Shown piece after piece: positions 7,360 through 15,281 of a stretch of 20,024 bases of DNA. The position numbers and the translations under genes were made by a program. Below the pieces are notes generated by a model, which did not search any database, was not told the origin of the DNA, and saw only the letters and a program-made list of their open reading frames with translations. Source of the DNA: Fundicoccus_A sp052115865 (GTDB taxonomy: Bacteria; Bacillota; Bacilli; Lactobacillales; Aerococcaceae); NCBI RefSeq assembly GCF_052115865.1, contig NZ_JBQKME010000021.1, positions 1-20,024 of the forward strand, given 5' to 3'. Numbering within the stretch: position 1 is the first letter of the stretch; each line of letters starts with the position of its first letter.

Positions 7360-8442
7360 ATGGAAGTAAATGAAGCTTTACTAACAAGACTAACCCAAGC
7401 AAATGGGATTGCTGGCAATGAAAAGGCTATTCGTGAAATCTTTAAAGATGAAACGAAAGATGTGGCAGAAGAATTTGTTATAGATGGGTTGGGCAGTATT
7501 TACGGTAAACATACAGGGAATCCTGATGGTCCTCGTGTTTTAATGGCCGGTCATATGGATGAAGTTGGTTTTATGGTTTCACAAATTACCGATAAAGGAT
7601 TCATTAAATTTGTTCCAATCGGTGGTTGGTGGACACAAGTCGTTTTAGCCCAACAAGTAACCATCACAACCAGTGAAGGTAAAACATTCCATGGTGTGAC
7701 AGGTTCTAAACCACCACATGTCCTAAATGCTGAAGCGCGTAAAAAACCTGTTGAAATGGATGATATTTTCATTGATCTAGGTGCTGCTTCAAAAGACGAA
7801 GTGCTGAGTTGGGGGATTAAACCAGGGGATATGATTACCCCTTATATTGAAACCCGCCGCTTGAATGATTCGCCATTCTTACTTGGCAAGGCGTGGGATA
7901 ACCGCATCGGTGTAGCAGTAGCGATTGAACTATTAAAAAATGCTGCCGAATCTGGCCATGAAACTGTCTTATATTCAGGTGCAACGGTCCAAGAAGAAGT
8001 TGGCTTGCGTGGAGCTAAAACATCGGCTCATTTAATTAAACCAGATTTAGCAATTGCTTTGGATACGGGTATTCCTGGAGACACCCCAGGTATGACCGCT
8101 AAAGAGTCTGATAATGCCCTAGGTAAAGGTCCACAAATTATGATCTTTGATCGTTCGATGATTAGCCACAAAGGCTTGCGTGAATTTGTCATTGAGGTGG
8201 CTGAATCAGAAAATATCCCTCACCAATTTGCATTTACGCCTGGTGGTGGAACAGATGCAGGTTCATTCCATCAAGCTTTAGATGGAATTCCGTCATTAGC
8301 GATCACCATCCCGGTTCGTTATTTACACACTCATACTTCAATTATTCATGAAGATGATTTTATAAATACCGTTAAATTAGTAACAGCGATTCTCAAACGT
8401 TTAAATCATGAAAGTTTACAGACGATTTTAGCCAATAACTAG
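7360..8442 (+). CDS. pepA: M42 family metallo-aminopeptidase (glutamyl aminopeptidase type)
   Basis: This is a 360-aa cytosolic peptidase of family M42, which forms dodecameric shells and removes N-terminal residues from peptides. The dinuclear metal site is complete: H65 with D67 in AGHMDEVG, bridging D180 in WDNRIG, catalytic E212 and ligand E213 in QEEVGLRGA, D235 in ALDTG, and H323 in RYLHT. Length and motifs resemble lactococcal PepA, which prefers N-terminal Glu and Asp, but M42 specificity cannot be read from motifs, so the symbol is tentative (YsdC or FrvX-like are alternatives). AGGAGTG precedes the ATG. The next gene follows after 18 bp, suggesting an operon. A link to Opp-imported peptides is plausible but inferred. 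Confidence 0.9.
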   Translation: MEVNEALLTRLTQANGIAGNEKAIREIFKDETKDVAEEFVIDGLGSIYGKHTGNPDGPRVLMAGHMDEVGFMVSQITDKGFIKFVPIGGWWTQVVLAQQVTITTSEGKTFHGVTGSKPPHVLNAEARKKPVEMDDIFIDLGAASKDEVLSWGIKPGDMITPYIETRRLNDSPFLLGKAWDNRIGVAVAIELLKNAAESGHETVLYSGATVQEEVGLRGAKTSAHLIKPDLAIALDTGIPGDTPGMTAKESDNALGKGPQIMIFDRSMISHKGLREFVIEVAESENIPHQFAFTPGGGTDAGSFHQALDGIPSLAITIPVRYLHTHTSIIHEDDFINTVKLVTAILKRLNHESLQTILANN

Positions 8443-8460
8443 AAAGGAAAGTCAGGCACA

Positions 8461-9204
8461 ATGAAAATATATTGTATTGGATGTGCCGGTGGTTATCCTA
8501 TGGATGGTCAAGGTACAACTTCTTTTGTTGTGACAGATTCTACTGGCAACTATCATCTACTCATTGATGCTGGAAGTGGATCTGCTATAAATATTGAAAA
8601 ATATATGGATGTTAGTGAACTCGATGCGATTTGGTTAAGTCATGACCACCCTGATCATGCAGCTGACATTGGTATTTATCAACATTTATTAAAATTGAAA
8701 AAACCTGCGCCGAAACAAACCCCTGTCCCAATTTACGTTCATCCCAATTCAGTCTACAAAGATTGGTTAGTGGATGAAAAGGAAAGTAAGGCGGTGGTTT
8801 ATCAGCCGGATGCCCATTTAGATTTAGGGCCTTTTAGAGCACGATTCATTAAAACAACGCATCCCGTTGAGTGTTATGCGATCCGTTTAACGGAACGTGA
8901 AACAGGTAAAAGTTTTGTCTTTACTGCAGATAGCGGCTGGCAAGATTCATTGGTTGAATTTTCTGAAAATGCCGATTTATTAATTGCCGATACGAATTTC
9001 TCCAATGAATTAGGTCAAAATCCTATTCATATGACGGCTAAAGATGTGGCAACACTAGCCAATGAAGCGAATGTTAAAACAATTGTTGCCAGTCATATTC
9101 CACCTCAAGCAGAAGTTGGAATCATTTTAGGTCAAGTAACAGAAGCGCTAAACGATGGTATCGAATTTTACGAATGCCGTCCAACCGCGTCTTATACTAT
9201 TTAA
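8461..9204 (+). CDS. MBL-fold metallo-hydrolase (RNase Z / YhfI-like)
   Basis: This is a 247-aa metallo-beta-lactamase-fold protein with the full di-metal set: SHDHPDH gives H61, H63, D65 and H66, followed by H134, D157 (TADSG) and H212 (ASHIPP). The N-terminal strand (CIGCAGGYPMDGQGTTSF) and the late IVASH motif resemble the RNase Z/YhfI subgroup, but it lacks the extended exosite arm expected of a true tRNase Z. The substrate is unknown. An AAAGGAAAG ribosome binding site lies in the 18-bp gap after the aminopeptidase, so the two are probably co-transcribed. A strong terminator follows. Confidence 0.88.
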   Translation: MKIYCIGCAGGYPMDGQGTTSFVVTDSTGNYHLLIDAGSGSAINIEKYMDVSELDAIWLSHDHPDHAADIGIYQHLLKLKKPAPKQTPVPIYVHPNSVYKDWLVDEKESKAVVYQPDAHLDLGPFRARFIKTTHPVECYAIRLTERETGKSFVFTADSGWQDSLVEFSENADLLIADTNFSNELGQNPIHMTAKDVATLANEANVKTIVASHIPPQAEVGIILGQVTEALNDGIEFYECRPTASYTI

Positions 9205-9211
9205 ATTAAAT

Positions 9212-9259
9212 AAAAACCGTGGGAATCTCTGGAATTGGAGGAGATTCTCACGGTTTTTT
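9212..9259 (+). terminator. Rho-independent terminator after the MBL-fold gene
   Basis: The arms AAAAACCGTGGGAATCTC (9212-9229) and its complement (9241-9259) pair with one G-U. They enclose an 11-nt loop, with a T6 run on the 3' side. The A-run upstream would give a T-tail in the reverse direction too. Confidence 0.9.
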
Positions 9260-9342
9260 GTCGTTATCTAAGGAACGGGGTGGGGGCTAGGCTATTTTTT
9301 CCTGTTTTTTGTGTGTTTTGATATTTGGGTGTCAGTAAGGGG

Positions 9343-9715
9343 CGATCAGACGGAATCCCCCTGTAATCCGTCAGAACTCGCCCTGATCAGACGAAACCTA
9401 GCCTGTAATCCGTCAGAACCTGTCCTGATTAGACGAGACCTAGCCAGTAATCCGTCAGATCCTGTCCTGATTAGACGAAACCTAGCCTGTAATCCGTCAG
9501 AACTCGCCCTGATCAGACGAAACCTAGCCTGTAATCCGTCAGAACCTGTCCTGATCAGACGAAACCTAGCCTGTAATCCGTCAGAACCCGCCTTGATTAG
9601 ACGAAACCTAGCCTGTAATCCGTCAGATCCTGTCCTGATTAGACGAAACCTAGCCTGTAATCCGTCAGAACCCGCCCCAAATAGACGAAAACTCTCCTAT
9701 AATCCGTCAGAACCC
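9343..9715. repeat. Tandem repeat array, 42-bp unit, about eight full copies
   Basis: Seven well-kept units begin at 9361, 9403, 9445, 9487, 9529, 9571 and 9613. The eighth at 9655 is degenerate, and partial units lie at both edges. The unit begins CTGTAATCCGTCAGA and continues to TTAGACGAAACCTAGC, with most variation in the middle (ACTCGCCC, ACCTGTCC or ACCCGCCT). Units 1 and 4 are identical, which suggests recent duplication or conversion. Each unit holds CGTC and GACG segments able to pair, plus TGATCA in some units. Because 42 is divisible by three the array is open in one frame, but I see no ribosome binding site. The rest of the 9205-9836 gap holds the terminator, a G/T-rich left flank, a C-rich right flank and the next gene's leader. 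Confidence 0.92.
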
Positions 9716-9731
9716 AGTTCACCAGCTTTAA

Positions 9732-9759
9732 CCCGCCTTAACCCACCCCCATCATCCCC
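9732..9759 (-). other. Potential G-quadruplex on the minus strand
   Basis: The plus strand has C-runs of 3, 3, 5 and 4 (9732-9734, 9742-9744, 9746-9750, 9756-9759) with spacers of 7, 1 and 5. The minus strand therefore meets the usual G3+N1-7 folding rule. Another C5 run lies at 9770-9774. It sits between the tandem array and the aldehyde dehydrogenase start. Folding is predicted, not shown. Confidence 0.55.
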
Positions 9760-9836
9760 ACCTTGAACTCCCCCACAATACCAAATGATTGTATAATTTT
9801 GTCGTATATTAGATACTATTATATAGGAGGGATATT

Positions 9837-11243
9837 ATGCGAAAACATCAAATATATGTTAATGGTCAATGGAAAGATGGATCAAGTGGACAATATACCG
9901 ATGTCAAAAACCCTGCAACTGAAGAAGTCATTGCGCAAGTTACAACCGGGACAAAGGAAGATGTTGACGAAGCAGTAGCAGCAGCTGCCGCCGCCTTCAA
10001 CGACTGGAATCAATTAGCTCCAAAAGAACGTGCAAACTACCTGAAAAAAATCCGTCAAGGAATTGAAGAACGAACGGATGAATTAGCAGAAACCATGGTA
10101 GCAGAATTAGGCTGCACCATTACATTTGCTAAAGAAACCCAAGTAGGGCTAACGCTTACAGAAATGGATGCGACACTGGAAGAATTTGAAACATTTCAAT
10201 TCGAAGAGACAATTGATTCGACGTTAATCCTAAAAGAAGGTACAGGCGTCATTGCGGCAATCACCCCTTGGAATTATCCCCTAAACCAAATCCAAAGAAA
10301 AATTACACCTGCTTTGTTAGCCGGCAATACCGTCGTTGTAAAACCAGCTAATGAAACACCTTTAGCGGCGATCATTTATGCAGAAATAATTGAAGCCGCT
10401 GGCTTACCAGCAGGGGTATTTAATTTGGTTACCGGAAAAGGAAGTGACGCTGGTGACTATTTAGCTGGGCATTCGGATGTCGCCTTGATTTCATTTACAG
10501 GATCAACGGAGGTTGGGCGTGGTTTATATGAAAAAGCAGCCCCACAAATTAAACGACTCGTGTTGGAATTAGGTGGGAAATCAGCCATGATATACCTAGA
10601 AGGTGGCGATTTGGAAGTAGCGGTTAAACAAGTTTCGGATACAATTATTAATAACTCTGGCCAATCTTGTTCAGCTCTAACGCGCCTGCTTGTACCTAAA
10701 AACCAACTCAATACCGTTAAAGAAACATTGTTGAACTACTTCAATGAACATGCCGTGCTAGGCGATCCAACAAAAGAGGAAACTACCATTGGCCCCATGT
10801 CATCTGAAAAGCAATTCAATACGGTGCTCGACTATATTGAAAAAGGAAAAGCGGAAGGCGCGAACGTGCTTATCGGAGGAAAAGCCGTTGAAGGAAAAGG
10901 GTATTTTATTGAACCGACCATCTTCACCGACGTTACCAATGATATGACCATTGCACGCGAAGAAATTTTTGGCCCCGTTCTAACCGTGATTAGCTATGAT
11001 ACTGTGGAAGACGCGATCGCAATCGCCAATGACTCTGATTACGGCTTGAGTGGCGCAGTCGTCGGTCCAGCGGAAGAAGCCGAAAGAGTTGCCCGCCAAT
11101 TACGAACGGGAAATGTCTATGTTAACAATGGAGCTCGTAACTCAAAAGCCCCTTTTGGCGGCTACAAAGAATCCGGCATTGGTCGCGAAAATGGACTTTA
11201 CGGATTAGAAGACTACTTAGAAATCAAAGCCCTTTTTAAATAA
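9837..11243 (+). CDS. NAD(P)+-dependent aldehyde dehydrogenase family protein
   Basis: This is a 468-aa cytosolic enzyme that oxidises aldehydes to carboxylic acids with NAD(P)+. The catalytic set is complete: N146 in TPWNYP, K169 in VVKPAN, the FTGSTEVG cofactor loop (220-227), E244 in LELGGKSA, and nucleophile C278 in NNSGQSCSA. The late EEIFGPVL and FGGYKESGIGRE motifs are also present. The protein is most like the general aldehyde dehydrogenase group found in staphylococci and bacilli; the substrate cannot be told from sequence. AGGAGGG (9825-9831) fixes the start. No partner dehydrogenase or regulator is adjacent, and the gene seems monocistronic. Its stop codon lies inside a dispersed-motif copy and a terminator follows. 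Confidence 0.93.
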   Translation: MRKHQIYVNGQWKDGSSGQYTDVKNPATEEVIAQVTTGTKEDVDEAVAAAAAAFNDWNQLAPKERANYLKKIRQGIEERTDELAETMVAELGCTITFAKETQVGLTLTEMDATLEEFETFQFEETIDSTLILKEGTGVIAAITPWNYPLNQIQRKITPALLAGNTVVVKPANETPLAAIIYAEIIEAAGLPAGVFNLVTGKGSDAGDYLAGHSDVALISFTGSTEVGRGLYEKAAPQIKRLVLELGGKSAMIYLEGGDLEVAVKQVSDTIINNSGQSCSALTRLLVPKNQLNTVKETLLNYFNEHAVLGDPTKEETTIGPMSSEKQFNTVLDYIEKGKAEGANVLIGGKAVEGKGYFIEPTIFTDVTNDMTIAREEIFGPVLTVISYDTVEDAIAIANDSDYGLSGAVVGPAEEAERVARQLRTGNVYVNNGARNSKAPFGGYKESGIGRENGLYGLEDYLEIKALFK

Positions 11244-11253
11244 ATTTCACTGC
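11239..11253 (+). repeat. Dispersed 15-bp motif, one mismatch, overlapping the aldehyde dehydrogenase stop
   Basis: AATAAATTTCACTGC differs from the consensus at one position and contains the stop codon TAA (11241-11243). Confidence 0.6.
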
Positions 11254-11285
11254 TATAAAACTCTCATCTAAATAAAAATAAAATG

Positions 11286-11329
11286 GCCGTCATAAACGCT
11301 AGCTTGTATAGCGCTTATGACGGCTTTTT
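11286..11329 (+). terminator. Rho-independent terminator of the aldehyde dehydrogenase gene
   Basis: The arms GCCGTCATAAACGCT (11286-11300) and AGCGCTTATGACGGC (11310-11324) pair over 15 positions with one A-C mismatch. The loop is nine bases and five T residues follow. Confidence 0.88.
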
Positions 11330-11373
11330 ATGCACGGATTTAATTTAATTTTAATGACAACAAAACTTTTATT

Positions 11374-11388
11374 GCAGTGATATTTACT
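11374..11388 (-). repeat. Dispersed 15-bp motif, one mismatch, upstream of oppA
   Basis: The minus strand reads AGTAAATATCACTGC, one base off the consensus. It is inverted relative to the copy at 11239 and lies about 80 bp before the oppA -35. Confidence 0.6.
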
Positions 11389-11469
11389 TAATATAATGAT
11401 GGAAACACATCGAAAAAAATCAATCGCTAAACAAAAACTAATAAAACTCATCTAAATTTAATAAAACTA

Positions 11470-11498
11470 TTGACTTGTGTATTTCCTCTCTCTATAAT
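11470..11498 (+). promoter_or_regulatory. Sigma-A promoter of the opp operon
   Basis: TTGACT (11470-11475), a 17-bp spacer and TATAAT (11493-11498) form a near-consensus vegetative promoter, 55 bp ahead of the oppA start codon. The AT-rich upstream stretch could act as an UP element. A segment before the -35, ATAAAACTCATCTAAAT (11441-11457), closely repeats one at 11255-11273. I see no clear CodY or CcpA site, riboswitch or T-box in 11244-11553. Confidence 0.85.
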
Positions 11499-11553
11499 TG
11501 AGACAACTTATTTTTGTTTCAAAAGAAGTAAGTAAAATTTAGGAGGTTACCCT

Positions 11554-13185
11554 ATGAAGCTTAAGTTCAAAAAAATAGTTCAAGCTGTTGTAGCTACAAC
11601 GATGTTGGCGTCAGCCGCATTGCCATTAGCGAGTGTCAGTGCACAAGATGAAAATGTTTTACGTGTCCAATTTGATGTAGAGATTGCATCCTTAGACCCA
11701 AATATTGCAACCGACGGAACATCCATGGAAGTGATAGCTTCCCTTCAGGAAGGTTTAGTGACGCGGGATGCGAATGGAGACTTTGTAGGAGCAGCAGCGG
11801 AAAGTTATGAAACCAATGAAGAAGAAACAGTTTATACCTTTAAATTACGTGAAGATGCCGTTTGGTCAAATGGAACGCCAGTAACGGCAAATGACTTTGT
11901 ATTTAGTTGGCAAAGATTAGCCGATCCTGCGACAGCCGCTGAATATTCATTTATCCTAGATACGGCTGGGGTGGTTAATGCAGCAGCGGTAACAGCTGGA
12001 GAAGCAGATCCTAGCGAATTAGGGGTAGTGGCATTAGATGACTATACTTTAGAAGTTACGCTTAATCGCGCTACACCATACTTCTTAAGTTTAATGGCGT
12101 TTACGCCGTTCTTCCCAATTAACCAAGAGTTCTTTGAGTCAACTGATGGCCAATTTGCAACATCAGTTGAAACAACTATTTCAAACGGTGCTTTTGTTTT
12201 ATCTAGTTATACACCAGCAGGGGCAACAACAGAACTAGTGAAAAACAATGATTATTATGATGCGGACGCTATTTCATTAGATGGCATTCGTTTCCAAGTC
12301 ATCAAAGATTCACAACAAGCTGTCTTAGCCTACCAAACAGGTCAATTAGATTTAACTAATATCTCTGGTGAGCAAGTCATGTTATTTGCCCAAGATCCAG
12401 AGTTCCAAAGTGTTGAACAAGGTTATTTGTGGTTCTTATCACCAAATGCTGAACAAGAAGACTTAGCAAACCAAGATTTCCGTCTAGCTTTAGCAAAAGC
12501 CTTCAACCGTGAAACAATTACAGAAAACGTCCTAAAAGATGGTTCAATTCCTGCTACTTTCTTTATACCGCAAGGATTAGTTGATGCACCGGATGGGAAT
12601 GACTACCGTGATTTTGCTGGTCGTGATTTAATGGTTACCAATGAAGAAGAAGCCAAAGCGCATTTAGAAGCAGCCAAAGAAGCTTTAGGAAAAGATTCTT
12701 TCGTTATTGGCTTGTTAGTTGAAGATACAGAAGCATCCATTAATGTGGCGCAATCGCTTGAAGCACAAATTGAGACTGTCCTTGAAGGTGTCGATATCCA
12801 AATCGAGCAAACACCGAAGAAAAACCGTTTAGACCGTATGCGTGCAGGTGATTTCGATGTAGCCTTAACTCGTTGGGGACCAGACTACGCGGATCCATCA
12901 ACTTACTTACAATTATTAACGACGGATAGTAACTACAATGATGCACGTTATTCAAACGAAACATTTGATGCTGATTTTGTTGAAATCCAAACAGGCGAAT
13001 TAACGACAGATCCAGAAGGTCGTTTTGCAAAAATGGCTGAAATGGAAGCTCTAGCCTTATCAGAGGCGGCAGTTTTACCTGTCTACCAAGCAGCTTCTGC
13101 TGTCTTGAAAAGAGCAAATGTTGACGGTATCCAATTCTATGCGGTTGGTACACCTCGCTTATTCAAATATGCAACAAAACAATAA
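11554..13185 (+). CDS. oppA: Oligopeptide ABC transporter substrate-binding protein
   Basis: This is a 543-aa extracellular solute-binding protein of family 5 that captures peptides for the membrane channel. The family signature region is present (KLREDAVWSNGTPVTANDF, near residues 96-114). The N-terminus is a classic signal peptide with a basic start, a hydrophobic core and a likely cleavage after SVSA (residue 30). Unusually, there is no cysteine anywhere in the signal region, so it cannot be a normal lipoprotein as expected for a Gram-positive OppA; no other anchor is visible. AGGAGGTTACCCTATG sets the start. It is first in oppABCDF and is separated from oppB by 107 bp containing a strong stem-loop, which would favour more OppA than membrane parts. 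Peptide preference cannot be inferred. Confidence 0.93.
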   Translation: MKLKFKKIVQAVVATTMLASAALPLASVSAQDENVLRVQFDVEIASLDPNIATDGTSMEVIASLQEGLVTRDANGDFVGAAAESYETNEEETVYTFKLREDAVWSNGTPVTANDFVFSWQRLADPATAAEYSFILDTAGVVNAAAVTAGEADPSELGVVALDDYTLEVTLNRATPYFLSLMAFTPFFPINQEFFESTDGQFATSVETTISNGAFVLSSYTPAGATTELVKNNDYYDADAISLDGIRFQVIKDSQQAVLAYQTGQLDLTNISGEQVMLFAQDPEFQSVEQGYLWFLSPNAEQEDLANQDFRLALAKAFNRETITENVLKDGSIPATFFIPQGLVDAPDGNDYRDFAGRDLMVTNEEEAKAHLEAAKEALGKDSFVIGLLVEDTEASINVAQSLEAQIETVLEGVDIQIEQTPKKNRLDRMRAGDFDVALTRWGPDYADPSTYLQLLTTDSNYNDARYSNETFDADFVEIQTGELTTDPEGRFAKMAEMEALALSEAAVLPVYQAASAVLKRANVDGIQFYAVGTPRLFKYATKQ

Positions 13186-13216
13186 TTGAATCTTAAGTGA
13201 ACATGATGTTTATACC

Positions 13217-13248
13217 AATGAAGTCAGAATGTATGTTCTGACTTCATT
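13217..13248 (+). terminator. Intercistronic stem-loop between oppA and oppB, probable partial terminator
   Basis: There is a perfect 13-bp stem, AATGAAGTCAGAA (13217-13229) and its complement (13236-13248), with a 6-nt loop. It is followed by CTATTT rather than a clean T run. It probably attenuates read-through or protects the oppA mRNA end, since oppB-F have no evident promoter of their own. Confidence 0.7.
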
Positions 13249-13292
13249 CTATTTACACCACTTTTCTCTGAAAGTTAGAAAGGATTTTTTTG

Positions 13293-14225
13293 ATGAATAA
13301 ATATCTGATTCGTCGCTTAATCATTTCATTGGCGACTTTACTGCTAATCATATTTATTTTGTTTCTACTACTACAGTTAATGCCAGGCTCCCCTTTTAAT
13401 GATGAGCGGATTACACCAGAACAAAGGGCGTTAATGGATATCCGTTATGGCTTGGATAAGCCCGTTTTGGTTCAGTTTTTTAATTATGTAAAAAATATGC
13501 TGACAGGAGATTTAGGTGTTTCTTATTCTATCTCTCGTGATGTTCCGGTGACGACTCTATTATCTAGCCGTTTACCAATTTCATTTGAATTAGGATTTTG
13601 GGCGGTGTTAGCTGGAACGGTTATGGGCTTAATCTTTGGTTCTGTCGCTGCTTTTAATCAAAATTCAATATGGGATACACTTGCGACCATCCTTTCGGTT
13701 ATTGGGGTGAGTGTGCCTTCTTATGTATTTGCCCTCGGCTTATCATATACTTTTGGTTTTAGATGGCAAATATTTCCCATCTTATTTAACTTAAATACCA
13801 AGGGCATGAGTATGGTGTTACCAGTCATTGCCTTGAGTCTTTTTACTATGGCTTCGATTGCACGCTTTACCCGAACTGAAATGATTGAGGTATTACAAAC
13901 CGATTATATTCAGTTGGCTGAAAGTAAAGGAGTCACTGGATGGCGCTTGTTTTATAAACACGTTTTAAGAAATGCCAGTATCCCTATTTTGACAGTATTA
14001 GCTCCATTAGTAGTGGGGCTTATGACGGGTTCGATGGTTGTGGAGCAAATTTTCTCTATTCCAGGTTTAGGACAGTTATTGGTACAAGCCATTCAGTCTA
14101 ATGACTTTAACATCGTGATGGGCATTTCATTTATTTATTCGGCTTTATTTATTTTTGTTATGTTTGTCGTCGATGTCTTGTATGGAATATTAGATCCACG
14201 CATTCGTTTGTCAGGAGGCGATTAA
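13293..14225 (+). CDS. oppB: Oligopeptide ABC transporter permease OppB
   Basis: This is a 310-aa inner permease with six likely membrane segments. The DppB/OppB-type N-terminus is MNKYLIRRLIISLATLLLI. The cytosolic EAA loop that docks on the ATPases reads QTDYIQLAESKGVTGWRLF (near 207-225), followed by VEQIFSIPGLGQLLVQAI. I chose the ATG at 13293 over an in-frame TTG at 13290, because AGGA at 13281-13284 lies eight bases ahead of the ATG and the protein then starts as relatives do. It is followed by oppC after one base. Confidence 0.94.
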   Translation: MNKYLIRRLIISLATLLLIIFILFLLLQLMPGSPFNDERITPEQRALMDIRYGLDKPVLVQFFNYVKNMLTGDLGVSYSISRDVPVTTLLSSRLPISFELGFWAVLAGTVMGLIFGSVAAFNQNSIWDTLATILSVIGVSVPSYVFALGLSYTFGFRWQIFPILFNLNTKGMSMVLPVIALSLFTMASIARFTRTEMIEVLQTDYIQLAESKGVTGWRLFYKHVLRNASIPILTVLAPLVVGLMTGSMVVEQIFSIPGLGQLLVQAIQSNDFNIVMGISFIYSALFIFVMFVVDVLYGILDPRIRLSGGD

Positions 14226-14226
14226 T

Positions 14227-15279
14227 ATGTCAGAAAATAAATTAACTGCTGAGATGAATTTTTTAGCCGATGATTTTTTGTGGGCAGATAAAAAAGATGA
14301 TAACAGCCATCAAGAAATATTTGTTAAAGAATCTTCCTGGAAACAATTTAAAACAAGCTTTTCAAAAAATAAAGGTTCCGTTTTTGGTTTGGTAATGATT
14401 ATTATCATCGTATTTTTTGCGCTTTTGGGACCTTATATGAATGAATATGGAATGAATCAACAAATAACGGGGAATGAAAACATGGCGCCTCGTATCCAAG
14501 GTATCGAACAACTCGGTGTTTTTGATGGTAGTCAGACATTTAATACATCAACAGGTTCTATGACCATTAATCGATATGAGACGAATCCAAATGCTGCGGA
14601 TACTTATTATTGGTTTGGGTCCGATGTGTTAGGCAGAGATATTTTTACAAGGGTTTGGGAAGGGACACGGATTTCTTTATATATTGCACTTATCGCGGTG
14701 ATTGTCGATGTATTTATTGGGATGATTTATGGTCTGGTTTCCGGCTATTTTGGTGGCCGCGTGGATATGGTGATGCAACGCTTCATTGAAATTTTAAATG
14801 GAATTCCTAGTTTAGTTATTGTTACCTTGCTCATTGTTGTTTTGGAACCAGGTATTTTGAGTATTACGATTGCCATCTCATTGACAGGTTGGATTGGGAT
14901 GTCAAGAGTTGCGAGGGCGCAGATGTTAAAGCTGAAAGAGCGAGAGTATGTGCTAGCGGCGCGAACACTTGGGGCCAGACCGATGACAATTATTTTTAAA
15001 GAAATTTTGCCAAATATTTTTGCCCAGCTGATTATTATGTCTATGTTCTCGGTGCCAAATGCCATCTTTACTGAATCCTTTTTAGCTTTTATTGGGCTTG
15101 GGGTACCCATGCCGAATGCTTCTTTAGGTTCTTTAATTAGTGATTCCTTTAAGTCCTTCTTAAATGCACCTTATATGATTATTCCGCCCGTATTGGTTTT
15201 ATCCCTAACGATGTTAAGTTTTAACTTATTGGCAGACGGCTTACGTGATGCCCTTGATCCAACAATGAAGGAGGTTTAG
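14227..15279 (+). CDS. oppC: Oligopeptide ABC transporter permease OppC
   Basis: This 350-aa partner of OppB begins with a charged cytosolic extension of about 45 residues, then a first membrane segment (about 55-75). A long outside loop of about 55 residues follows (GNENMAPRIQGIEQLG to NAADTYYWFG) before the conserved GSDVLGRDIFTRVWEGTR. The EAA docking loop is KEREYVLAARTLGARPM (237-253), then FTESFLAFIGLGVPMP. Such N-terminal extensions and loops occur in Lactobacillales OppC proteins. AGGAGG (14214-14219) within the oppB tail drives its start. Confidence 0.94.
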   Translation: MSENKLTAEMNFLADDFLWADKKDDNSHQEIFVKESSWKQFKTSFSKNKGSVFGLVMIIIIVFFALLGPYMNEYGMNQQITGNENMAPRIQGIEQLGVFDGSQTFNTSTGSMTINRYETNPNAADTYYWFGSDVLGRDIFTRVWEGTRISLYIALIAVIVDVFIGMIYGLVSGYFGGRVDMVMQRFIEILNGIPSLVIVTLLIVVLEPGILSITIAISLTGWIGMSRVARAQMLKLKEREYVLAARTLGARPMTIIFKEILPNIFAQLIIMSMFSVPNAIFTESFLAFIGLGVPMPNASLGSLISDSFKSFLNAPYMIIPPVLVLSLTMLSFNLLADGLRDALDPTMKEV

Positions 15280-15281
15280 AC

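Larger units (their letters stand above)
11239..11388. repeat. 150-bp segment with 22-bp terminal inverted repeats
   Basis: The left end (11239-11260) and the reverse complement of the right end (11367-11388) match at 19 of 22 positions. Both contain the dispersed motif and both continue into an ATAAAA stretch. A terminator hairpin lies in the middle. The structure resembles a small non-autonomous element or a pair of inverted motif copies. No target-site duplication is obvious, and the left end supplies the stop codon of the gene before it. Confidence 0.5.

Noticed and set aside
9343..9715. CRISPR array
   Set aside because: The 42-bp units abut directly with no unique spacers, differ from each other in the middle, and no cas gene is nearby.
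9311..9766. 151-codon open frame through the tandem array, encoding a 14-residue repeat
   Set aside because: No ribosome binding site or promoter is visible. It stays open only because the unit length is a multiple of three, and several unit differences change the amino acid with no sign of protein-level constraint.
9763..9978. 71-codon open frame over the aldehyde dehydrogenase start
   Set aside because: It is out of frame with the enzyme, lacks its own ribosome binding site, and mostly overlaps a well-supported gene.
11244..11553. Riboswitch or T-box in front of oppA
   Set aside because: The only strong hairpin lies before the promoter and ends the previous gene. The oppA leader is about 50 nt, too short for a typical switch.
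13290..13292. TTG start codon for oppB
   Set aside because: An ATG follows directly with good spacing from the ribosome binding site and gives the usual OppB N-terminus.
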